Of a stretch of DNA of 64,000 bases, positions 34,540 to 42,580 are shown piece by piece. The position numbers and the translations under genes were made by a program. The notes beneath the pieces are model-generated. The model was given only the letters and a program-made list of their open reading frames with translations, did not search any database and was not told the origin of the DNA. Source of the stretch: JAWKRB01 sp041389885 (GTDB lineage Bacteria; Myxococcota_A; Polyangia; Polyangiales; Ga0077539); assembly GCA_041389885.1 (NCBI GenBank), contig JAWKRB010000034.1:1-64000 (forward strand), written 5' to 3'. Each line of letters opens with the position of its first letter. The first letter of the stretch is position 1.

Positions 34540-35937
34540 ATGACAGAGGCGCGCATGGGGCCGCTCGCGAGGGGATCGGCGTGGGTCTTCGCCCAGACCC
34601 ACGCGGACGCGATGTCCCGCGTCGAGGCGATCCCCGGCCCGACGCCGCGCTTTCCCCTCGGGAACCTCGGAGACTTCGTGGGCAAGAGGCCCTGGGAGGT
34701 GCTCGCGGCGTACGTCCGCGACGCCGACAGCGAGGTGATCTGTTGGTGGTGGGGCGGCGAGCCCGTGGTCACCCCGGCCACCCCCGAGGCCGCCGAGGCC
34801 GTGCTGGTCTCGCAAGAGCGTGACTTCTACAAAGACGCCCCGCGCCGGGCCCTCGCGCCGCTGCTCACCAGCGTCGAGCCCTTTCTCGCCAATCCCCCGG
34901 AGTGGGAGCGGGTGCGCGCGCGGAGCCTCTTCGCGCTGCCGGGGATGCGAGGGTGGCTCGACGCGCAGGTCCCCCGCTTCGCGCGGCGGGCGCGGGCGCG
35001 CTTCGACGCGCTGCGCGGCGGCGGCGGCGAGGACGCGCTGAACCTCCTGCGCCGCATGACCTTCGACGCGTTCACGGAGATGGCCGTGGGCGAGGTCTTC
35101 GACGACGGCGCCTACGACGACATGCTCGTGATGGCCCGGGTCTGCGACGCGCGCATGTCCGCGCTCGGCGACATCGACGAGGGCATCCGCGACGACGCCT
35201 TCGGCCGCGCCCGCGACGCCCTCCGCGGGCGGATCTCGGGGTGCGTCGCGAGGGCGCGGCGGGACGGCGTCGCCGGGCGCGGAGACCTCCTCGCCCACGC
35301 CGTCTCGCAGGGCGCGGCGCTCGGCGACGACGAGCTCCCCGACGCCCTGGCGAACCTGTATTTCTCGGGGCTGTTCTCGACCTCGTCGGCGCTGCTGAGC
35401 ACCCTCTGGGCGCTCACGAACCACCCCGAGTCGGCGGGCGCCGCGCGCGAGGCGGTGCGCGCCCTCCCGAGGGGCTGGACCGCAGGATCTCTGGAGTCTC
35501 TGGGCGCGCTCGACGCGGTGATTCGCGAGGCGACGAGGCTCACGCCGCCGGTGCCGGTGTACCTCCGGGCGAGCGACCCGAGCCGCGAGGTGCGCCTGGC
35601 GGGCTACGCGCTGCCCCCCAACACGCGGGTCTTTCTCTCGAACTACGCCCTGCACCGCGACCCTCGCACCTGGCAAGACCCCGACGAATTCAAGCCCGCG
35701 CGGTGGAGCGACGCCGTGCGCGCCTCGATCCCCTACGGCCACAAGAGCTTCTGGCCCTTCGGGCAGGGTCGGCGGGTCTGCGCGGGGCAGTCCATCGCGC
35801 TGGCCTACGTGCGCGCGGTCGCCGCCGAGAGCCTGCTCGGCGCGCCGGTGCGCGTGGGCGCCGGGCGCGCGGCCGTGGCCGAGACCTTCTTCGCCTGCGC
35901 CTCCCTCGACGGTCTTGAGGTCGTGGTGCCGCGATGA
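34540..35937 (+). CDS. Cytochrome P450
   Basis: A 465-aa P450 monooxygenase. Motifs: I-helix region NLYFSGLFSTSSALL (the usual A/G-G-x-D/E-T-T is altered), K-helix ExxR in VIREATR, PERF-like FKPARW, and the haem loop FWPFGQGRRVCAGQ with Cys414 as thiolate ligand. No membrane anchor is seen. Its stop overlaps the desaturase start (ATGA), so it heads an operon with a fatty-acid desaturase; a fatty-acyl or lipid substrate is plausible but inferred. Upstream 34337-34539 is a divergent promoter region with no gene. Confidence 0.94.
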   Translation: MTEARMGPLARGSAWVFAQTHADAMSRVEAIPGPTPRFPLGNLGDFVGKRPWEVLAAYVRDADSEVICWWWGGEPVVTPATPEAAEAVLVSQERDFYKDAPRRALAPLLTSVEPFLANPPEWERVRARSLFALPGMRGWLDAQVPRFARRARARFDALRGGGGEDALNLLRRMTFDAFTEMAVGEVFDDGAYDDMLVMARVCDARMSALGDIDEGIRDDAFGRARDALRGRISGCVARARRDGVAGRGDLLAHAVSQGAALGDDELPDALANLYFSGLFSTSSALLSTLWALTNHPESAGAAREAVRALPRGWTAGSLESLGALDAVIREATRLTPPVPVYLRASDPSREVRLAGYALPPNTRVFLSNYALHRDPRTWQDPDEFKPARWSDAVRASIPYGHKSFWPFGQGRRVCAGQSIALAYVRAVAAESLLGAPVRVGAGRAAVAETFFACASLDGLEVVVPR

Positions 35938-36752
35938 GCCGGGCGCCCTCGCTCGAGGCGGATCTCTCGACGTCTCCGCGGGTCGCGTGGCCCACGGTCG
36001 CGCTCACGGGACTCGTCGTCGGCTGCGCCCTGGCCGGCGCCCTCGCCGCGGCGAGCCAGCGCGTCGCCCTCGCCGCGGGGTGCGTGTTCGTCGCGGGGTG
36101 GTGCGGCTTCACGGTGCTCCACGAGGCCGCGCACGGGAACGTCTGCCGCGCCCGCTGGGCCAACGCCCTCGCGGGCGAGCTCGCCGCGTCGGTGCTGCTG
36201 TGCCGCTTCCTCGCGTTTCGGCAGATCCACCAGCGGCACCACCGCTTCACCAACGACCCCGCGCGAGACCCCGACCGCTTCTCGGGCGACGGCCCCGCGT
36301 GGCAGCGACCGCTGCGCCTCGCGGTCACCGACCTGCACTATTACTTCGAGTTCGAGCCCCGCGCGCTGCGCGCGTCTCGGGCCGAGTCGTCTCTCTCGAA
36401 CGTCAGCGCCGCGGCGCTCGTCGCGACCCTGGCGGCGCTCGTCGCGACCGGACACGGGCCGGAGCTTCTGCTCGCGTGGGCGCTGCCCATTCGCCTCGCG
36501 ATGTTCTGCGCCGCCCTCTTCGTCGACTACGTGCCCCACATGCGCCCGCACGCGCCGCCGCGCAGCGCGCACGCCCTCGCCCACACCGCGCAGACGGCCC
36601 CGTCGCCCCTCGTCGACGCGCTGTCGCTCTGCCACTCGCACCACCTGCTGCACCACCTCTGGCCGCGCGTCCCGTTCTACCGGCTGCCCGAGGCGTGGAG
36701 GCGCCACGGCGACGCGCTCCGCGCGCAGGGCGCGACGGTTCGATGGGGCTGA
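35934..36752 (+). CDS. Membrane fatty acid desaturase/hydroxylase
   Basis: A 272-aa integral di-iron enzyme. The three His boxes are present: HEAAH (63-67), HQRHH (99-103) and a C-terminal HSHHLLHH near 222-229. Hydrophobic segments flank the boxes (about 18-40, 45-62, 152-170, 175-195). It should insert double bonds or hydroxyls in acyl chains (or carotenoid-like lipids), taking electrons from a ferredoxin or similar. It starts inside the P450 stop (ATGA) and overlaps the next gene by 10 bases, so the three are translationally coupled. Confidence 0.92.
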   Translation: MSRAPSLEADLSTSPRVAWPTVALTGLVVGCALAGALAAASQRVALAAGCVFVAGWCGFTVLHEAAHGNVCRARWANALAGELAASVLLCRFLAFRQIHQRHHRFTNDPARDPDRFSGDGPAWQRPLRLAVTDLHYYFEFEPRALRASRAESSLSNVSAAALVATLAALVATGHGPELLLAWALPIRLAMFCAALFVDYVPHMRPHAPPRSAHALAHTAQTAPSPLVDALSLCHSHHLLHHLWPRVPFYRLPEAWRRHGDALRAQGATVRWG

Positions 36753-38113
36753 GCGAGCTCGTCGGCGCGCGCCTCGACGCCGTGCACCTCACCCCCGAGA
36801 CGGGGCTGCTCGTGCTCACGACCTGGACCCCCGGCGGACCTCGCCGCGTCGCGGTCGGCCTGGGTCCGCGGGTGCTCGGCGTGGCCTGGGCGCGCGCGGT
36901 GCCGGCCTTCGCCGCGAGCGTGCGGCACCCGCTCCTGGCCGCCGCGAAGGCCCACCTCGTCGGGCGCTTCGTGCGCAGCGCCGAGTTCTCTCCCGACGAC
37001 GGATCCGTGCTGATCTCCCTGGGAGACAAGGCGATCGAGGCCACCCTGACCGCGCGTCCGGTCTTCGCCGGGGGCTGCGTCGTGCGGGCGGGGAGCGAGG
37101 TGTCGGTGCAGTGGTCCTCGGCGCCGGCGAGGGGGCACCGGGCGCTGCACCTCGACGCGTTCCCCGGCGAGGTCGGTGACATCGCCGCGGGCGACGAGGG
37201 CGTGCGCGCGAGCGACGGGCTCGCCGCGGAGCTGCGCCGGGCCGCGCTGCTCAAGGCCCTGCGCGCGCAGACCCGCAGGCTCGCCCGTCGCAGCGAGGCG
37301 ATTCAGGGAGACCTCTCGCGCCTCGACGACACCGAGCGCCTGCGCCGCACCGGGCGCATGCTCCTCGCGCAGGGCGGCGCCGTGCCCCGCGGCGCCACCG
37401 TGGCCACCCTCGAGGACTGGGAGGCCGGCGGGACCCTGGAGGTGCAGCTCGACCCGGCGATCCCCGCGAAGCAGCAGGCCGAGCGCTTCTTTCACGAGGC
37501 CCGGCGGGTGCAGCGAGGCGCCGAGCAGATGTGGGCGCGGTACGAGTCCACCGAGCGCGAGCTCGAGGTCGTGCGCGCCCTCGCCGCAGAGGTCGAAGCG
37601 GCCGTCGAGGTCACCTCGGCGCAGCTGCGGGCCTGGGGCGACGCCGCGCGGGCGCTCAAGGTCGTGGTGCACGACGGGGTCGACGCGCGCGGGCGGGTGC
37701 GCAGCGGGAGCGCGCCGCGAACGCCCTACCACGCCTACCGCAGCGACGACGGGCACCGGCTGCTCGTGGGCCGCGGCGCCGCCGACAACGACCGCCTCAC
37801 CGTGAGCGTCGCGCGCCCGCAGGACATCTGGCTCCACGCGCGGGGCTTCCCCGGCGCGCACGTCGTCGTGCCGCTGAAGAAGGGCGAGTCGATCACGCCC
37901 GAGACGCTCCTCGACGCCGCCACCCTCGCGGCGCACCACAGCGACGCCCGCGGCGACGACTTCGTCGAGGTCACCTGGACCGAGCGGCGCTACGTGCGAA
38001 AGCTCCGCAAGAGCCCCGTCGGTCAGGTCAGCGTCGACCGCGAGCGCGTGCTCCCGCTGCGGGTCGAGCCCGCGCGGCTCGCGAGGCTCCTCGCGTCGAA
38101 AGACGGCGCGTAG
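36743..38113 (+). CDS. NFACT-family protein (RqcH/FbpA-like), short variant
   Basis: A 456-aa protein: an N-terminal NFACT-N-like part (1-130), a helical coiled-coil middle (about 165-310), and the NFACT-R domain (about 315-420) with the signature RPQDIWLHARGFPGAHVVVP. In bacteria RqcH binds stalled 50S-peptidyl-tRNA and recruits tRNA-Ala for C-terminal tailing. This protein is about 100 residues shorter, and the Asp-Arg pair needed for tRNA binding is not evident where expected (the segment reads EFSPDDGSVLISL). CAT-tailing activity is therefore doubtful. Its presence after desaturase is probably operon accident. Confidence 0.87.
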   Translation: MGLSELVGARLDAVHLTPETGLLVLTTWTPGGPRRVAVGLGPRVLGVAWARAVPAFAASVRHPLLAAAKAHLVGRFVRSAEFSPDDGSVLISLGDKAIEATLTARPVFAGGCVVRAGSEVSVQWSSAPARGHRALHLDAFPGEVGDIAAGDEGVRASDGLAAELRRAALLKALRAQTRRLARRSEAIQGDLSRLDDTERLRRTGRMLLAQGGAVPRGATVATLEDWEAGGTLEVQLDPAIPAKQQAERFFHEARRVQRGAEQMWARYESTERELEVVRALAAEVEAAVEVTSAQLRAWGDAARALKVVVHDGVDARGRVRSGSAPRTPYHAYRSDDGHRLLVGRGAADNDRLTVSVARPQDIWLHARGFPGAHVVVPLKKGESITPETLLDAATLAAHHSDARGDDFVEVTWTERRYVRKLRKSPVGQVSVDRERVLPLRVEPARLARLLASKDGA

Positions 38114-38116
38114 CCC

Positions 38117-39798
38117 TCAGCGCCCCGGCGCCGGACGCACCGCGCGCAGCACGCCCGCGCGGGTGAAGTACGTGACGCACGACGAGCCCCGGTTGCCCCG
38201 GAGCATCGAGAGCATCTCGCCGAGCGCGGCGCGTCGGTCGCCCGCGCCGACGCTCGACTCGGCCTCGCGCACGAAGACCCCCGCGCAGCGCGACAGCGAC
38301 GCGTAGGCGCGGTCGGCCGCGGCGACGTCGCCCGCGTCGAGCTCGAGCAGGCAGAGGTTCACCCAGGCGCCCACGCGGCCGGGGTTCATCTCGACGGAGC
38401 GCGTGAGGTCCTCGCGGGCCTCGGAGGCGCGGCCGAGGCGGCGCAGGGCCTCTCCGCGGTACACGAAGGTCGTGGGCCCTGGTCCCCCCGCGAGGGCGAC
38501 GCCGTCGGCGAGGTGCCGCAGCGCGGCCTCGAAATCTCCCTCGATCACCGCCGCGCCCGCGAGGCCGATGTACGCCCAGCGCGACTGCCGGTAGCGCGAG
38601 AGCGCGCGCTCGAACTGCGCCCGCGCCGTCGCCGCGTCGCCGAGGTAGAGGTAGAGCTCACCGCGGTAATTGTAGGGCTCCGGCGTGTCGGGCCAGCGCG
38701 CGTGGATGTCGTCGAAGACCGCGAGGGCCTCGTCGACGTCGGCGCTCGCGACGAAGCGCCAGAGCGCCTGCTTCGCCTCGGCGCGGGGCGAGCGCGGGGG
38801 CGTGAGCCGCGCGAGCGACCCGTCGGCGCGCACGTAGGTCGGCGTCGCGCTGCGGTTGCCCCGAAGGCGTGACAGCGCGTCTTCGAGGGCGAGGGCGCGG
38901 CGGCGGTGCGGCGGGCGAAGGTCCTCGGGGAGCGGCGGCGGCGGCGGGGCGGCGAAGGCCGCGGCGTCGTCGCGGAGGACCTCGAGGGCGCCCGCGAGGG
39001 AGACGTCCGGCGGGCCGAGGAACTCCCCGCGCTGCAGGCTCGCGAGGTGGATCACCAGCTGCGCGGCCACGTGGTCGGAGAGGTCGGCGGCGCGCTCTCC
39101 GCCCCGGCGCGCCTCGGCGAGAGCGTCGTCGACCCGGCCCGCGCGGCGCAGCGCGTCGGCGCGCCACACCGCCGCCGTGGGGTCGCCCGGCGCGAGGGAC
39201 ACCGCGCGGTCGAGCTCGTCGAGGGCGCCGGCGTAGTCCCCGCGAAGGCCCGCGCCGCGCCGAGGGTCGTGCGCGCGACGACGTCGACGCCCGCCTCGAG
39301 GATCGACGCCGCCCGCGCCTCGGCGAGGGAGAGCTCGCCGCGCCAGAGGGCGACCTCGGCGAGGGCGCGCAGGGCCTCGGGCGCCCCCGGCTCGACCGCG
39401 AGGCGCCCCTCGAGCAGCGCCTCGGCCCGGGCGTAGTCGCCGGCGTCGAAGAGCAGCGCCGCCGCGTCGCGGAGCAGCGCAGGCGTCGGATCTGCTTGCG
39501 TCGCAAGCGATTCTACGACAACGCCCACCGCCTCGGGGAGCAGCCCGAGGCCCTTGAGCGCCGACGCGACGCGGAGCGCGAGGGAGCAGTCGGTCGGCGC
39601 GAGCTCGCGCGCGCGCCGGGCGTGGACCCGGCACCTCTCGGGGTCGAACATCTCCGCGCGCATGCCCGCGGCGTCGGCGTGGAGCTCGGCCCGCGCGGGC
39701 TCGGCGCGCAGCGCCGCGTCGAGGGCGGCGAAGGCCTCGGCGTAGCGCCCGTCGCGCCAGAGCGCGGCGACCTCGGCCCGCGCGTCGGCCACCCTCAA
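38117..39798 (-). pseudogene. TPR-repeat protein interrupted by a 1-base frameshift
   Basis: A tetratricopeptide-repeat protein of about 560 aa when read across two frames. The N-terminal part (39798 down to about 39241) reads DARAEVAALWRDGRYAEAF ... TTLGAARAFAG; the C-terminal part (from about 39241 to 38117) reads GDYAGALDELDRAVSLAPGD and so on. Adding one G to the GGGG run at 39238-39241 (minus strand) restores a continuous TPR motif (AFAG-DYAGAL). Start is TTG at 39798 overlapping the preceding stop, or GTG at 39792. Either a sequencing indel or a true lesion. It is coupled to the upstream lipoprotein gene. Confidence 0.8.
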
Positions 39799-40640
39799 CG
39801 CCTCGCGCGCCGCACGAGGAAGCGCCGCTCGGCGCGGGCCCCCGGACGGTCGACGGGAGCTCCGTCGGGGCCGACGAGCTGCGCGGCGACGGTGTGTGCG
39901 CCGTTGGAGAGGTTGGCGATCTCGTGGGGCTCGGCCGAGGTCAGGTCGATCGGCTCGGCGCCGTCGAGGCGCACGCGCACCACCGCCCCCTCGGGGGCGT
40001 TGCGGAGGTGGTACTCGAGGGGCACGCGCTCGGCCTCGTCGCCGGTGAGCTCGCCGTCGGGCCGCAGGAGCACCAGCGCGGGCGCCGCCGGGTCGAAGGG
40101 GGCGTCGCGGGAGGCGCGGCCGACGTGGAACACGGTCTCGGCGACGGGGGCCGCGAGGCACTGGTGGTCCTCCCACGCGAGAAAGACGCGGGCGACGTGG
40201 GTGCCGTCGGCGAGGTTCTCGAAGACCACGGGGCGCGCGGGGTCGTCGACGCGGCGGGGCGGCTCGGCGTCGAGGGCGACCACCGCGTGGCGCATGTCGG
40301 CGGCGCTCGCGACGTCGCGCCAGCCCTGCACGTCGAGGCGCAGCTCGACGCGGTTCTCCCGCAGCGTGCTCCCGCTCGTCGGCGCGCGGATCGACACCCG
40401 CGGCGCGGCGCTCGGAGCCGCGCGGCGCGCCGCGGCGGTGATGGCGACCGGGCCCGCCGCGGGGGCGCTCGGGGTGGCCTCCGCGGCGTCGGGCTCGTTC
40501 GAGAGCGACTGCGCCGACGCGTCGACCCCCTCGGCGCCCGCGGCGCGCTGCGGGGCGCCCCGCGACGGGCTCACGCCTCGGGAGCCGGAGCACGCGAGCA
40601 GGCACAGCACGGTCGAGAGGGCGACGGAGAGACCTCGCAT
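39795..40640 (-). CDS. Lipoprotein with Ig-like/PEGA-type beta domains
   Basis: A 281-aa lipoprotein: ATG at 40640, signal peptide, lipobox LLAC (about residues 13-16), then an Ala/Pro/Ser-rich spacer to about 85. The rest is beta-rich, with paired strands such as RVSIRAPTSGSTLRENRVEL, VVFENLADGTHVARVFLAWE and PHEIANLSNGAHTVAAQLVG, which look like two Ig/PEGA-like domains. It may bind cell-wall or other surface partners. It directly precedes and overlaps the TPR gene by 4 bases. Confidence 0.8.
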   Translation of the reverse strand: MRGLSVALSTVLCLLACSGSRGVSPSRGAPQRAAGAEGVDASAQSLSNEPDAAEATPSAPAAGPVAITAAARRAAPSAAPRVSIRAPTSGSTLRENRVELRLDVQGWRDVASAADMRHAVVALDAEPPRRVDDPARPVVFENLADGTHVARVFLAWEDHQCLAAPVAETVFHVGRASRDAPFDPAAPALVLLRPDGELTGDEAERVPLEYHLRNAPEGAVVRVRLDGAEPIDLTSAEPHEIANLSNGAHTVAAQLVGPDGAPVDRPGARAERRFLVRRARR

Positions 40641-40762
40641 GGTGCCGGCGGTCGTAACGCCGATGGCAGGGCCCGGCAACGAATCCCCGACGCGGTCGAG
40701 GTCGCGCGCGGGAGGGGGGGTGCCCGTTGTGCGCCGCGGCGGGCCGTGATAGCGGCGCGCCG

Positions 40763-42574
40763 ATGCTTCGATCGACCCTTCGCTTCGGCCTGCCTCTGGC
40801 CGCCGCCCTGGTGCTCTCTGGAGGCGCCGCCTCGGCGCAGCAGGCCGGGGGCTGGGCCCTCGACCGCTATGACGCGCCCTTCGGCGGCGACCTGACGCTG
40901 GTGGCCGACACGCCCTGGTACACGGGTGACGCGAGCTTCTTGCTCCGCGCGGCGCTGACGGCGGACTACGCGTACCGACCGCTGGTGCTCCGAGGGCGCT
41001 CGAACGACACGGTGCTCATCGAGCACATGGTGGTCGCGCACGCGCAGGTCGCGGTGGCCTTCGCCGACCGCGTGGGGCTCTCGCTCACGCTCCCCGTCTC
41101 GCTGCTGCAGTCGGGCAACGCGGTGTCGGGGCTGCCGATCCCGCAGGCCGCGAGCGGCGTCGCGGCGTCTGATCTACGTCTGGCCGCGAGGGTGCGCCTG
41201 GTCGGTCACGCGGATCAGGATCCATTTTCGTTTCACTTCGGGGTGTCGGGGTACATCCCGGGGCTCTCGAGCCGCGCGGACAACACCAGCGACGAGGCCT
41301 TTCGGCTACGCGTCGGGGTGACGGCGGCGGGCGCGGCGGGCGCGGCGCGTTGGTCGCTCTCGGCGGGGACGCACCTGCGCTTCGCCGACCTCGTGGTCTC
41401 GGCGGGCGGAGCGTCTCCCGGCGTCTCGGTGGCGCACGAGCTCTTCGTGAACGGCGCGCTCTACCTCGTGGGCGCCGCGGGGCGCTTCATGATCGGCCCG
41501 GAGTTCTCGCTCGCGACGCCCTTCTCGCAGGCGTTTCAGAACGAGAACGTGCACGCCGAGGTGCTGCTCGCGGCGAGGGTGTTCTTCACGCCCGACTGGT
41601 CCCTGGGCGCCGCGGTGGGGCCGGGGCTCACGCAGGGCGCAGGCACCCCCGCGGTGCGCGCGCTGCTGCAGATCGGGTACACGCCCCCCGAGCGCCGCAA
41701 CACCCTCGCCCCGCCGCAGGACCGCGACCGCGACGGGGTGATGGACCCCGACGACCTCTGCCCCGACGAGCCCCGCGGCGACACCCCCGACCCCGAGCGC
41801 CTCGGCTGCCCCGTGCGCGACCGCGACCGCGACGGCGTGCCCGACGCCGCGGACCTCTGCGTGGATGTTCCTCAGGGCGAGCACCCCGACCCCTCGCGGC
41901 GGGGATGCCCCCTCCCCGACAGCGACGGCGACGGCGTGTACGACGACACCGACCGCTGCGTGAACACCCCCGCGGGCGAGCACCCCGACCCCGAGCGCCC
42001 CGGCTGCCCCGACGGCGACCGCGACAGCGACCGCGTGCTCGACCACGACGACCGCTGCCCCGACGAGCCCCAGGGCCTGCACCCCGACCCCGAGCGCCCC
42101 GGCTGCCCCGCGCCGGACCGCGACCTCGACACCATCCCCGACCGCACCGACGCCTGCCCCGACCAGCCCGGCGCGCCCTCCACCGACCCCCGGCGCAACG
42201 GCTGCCCCGGCCTCGTGCGGATCGTCAACGGGCGCATCGCCATCCTTCGTCCGGTGTATTTCGCGACGAACCGCGACGTGATCCTGCCGAGGAGCTTTCC
42301 CGTGCTCAACGCCGTGCGCGACGCGCTGGCGGCGACCCCCGAGGTGCGGCGCCTCTCGGTCGAGGGCCACACCGACGACGTGGGCCGCGACGAGGCGAAC
42401 CTGAGCCTCTCGGAGCGCCGCGCGGCCTCGGTGCTGCGCTGGCTCACGCAGCACGAGATCGACCCCGCGCGCCTGGAGTCTCACGGCTTCGGCGAGGCCC
42501 GCCCGATCGTCCCCAACACCAGCCCCGCCGCGCGCGCGCAGAACCGCCGCGTCGAGTTCCGCATCGTGGAGTGA
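40763..42574 (+). CDS. OmpA-family protein with thrombospondin type 3 repeats
   Basis: A 603-aa outer-membrane protein. It has a signal peptide (about 1-25, ending ASA-QQ), a beta-barrel-like region (about 30-310), five Asp-rich TSP type 3-like Ca-binding repeats (about 325-470; for example DRDRDGVMDPDDLCPDEP), and a C-terminal OmpA peptidoglycan-binding domain (about 480-603) with VEGHTDDVGRDEANLSLSERRA. It tethers the outer membrane to peptidoglycan and may span the periplasm. It lies 6 bases upstream of the MYXO-CTERM protein, also with Asp-rich repeats, so they probably act together at the surface. Confidence 0.93.
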   Translation: MLRSTLRFGLPLAAALVLSGGAASAQQAGGWALDRYDAPFGGDLTLVADTPWYTGDASFLLRAALTADYAYRPLVLRGRSNDTVLIEHMVVAHAQVAVAFADRVGLSLTLPVSLLQSGNAVSGLPIPQAASGVAASDLRLAARVRLVGHADQDPFSFHFGVSGYIPGLSSRADNTSDEAFRLRVGVTAAGAAGAARWSLSAGTHLRFADLVVSAGGASPGVSVAHELFVNGALYLVGAAGRFMIGPEFSLATPFSQAFQNENVHAEVLLAARVFFTPDWSLGAAVGPGLTQGAGTPAVRALLQIGYTPPERRNTLAPPQDRDRDGVMDPDDLCPDEPRGDTPDPERLGCPVRDRDRDGVPDAADLCVDVPQGEHPDPSRRGCPLPDSDGDGVYDDTDRCVNTPAGEHPDPERPGCPDGDRDSDRVLDHDDRCPDEPQGLHPDPERPGCPAPDRDLDTIPDRTDACPDQPGAPSTDPRRNGCPGLVRIVNGRIAILRPVYFATNRDVILPRSFPVLNAVRDALAATPEVRRLSVEGHTDDVGRDEANLSLSERRAASVLRWLTQHEIDPARLESHGFGEARPIVPNTSPAARAQNRRVEFRIVE

Positions 42575-42580
42575 AGCGCC

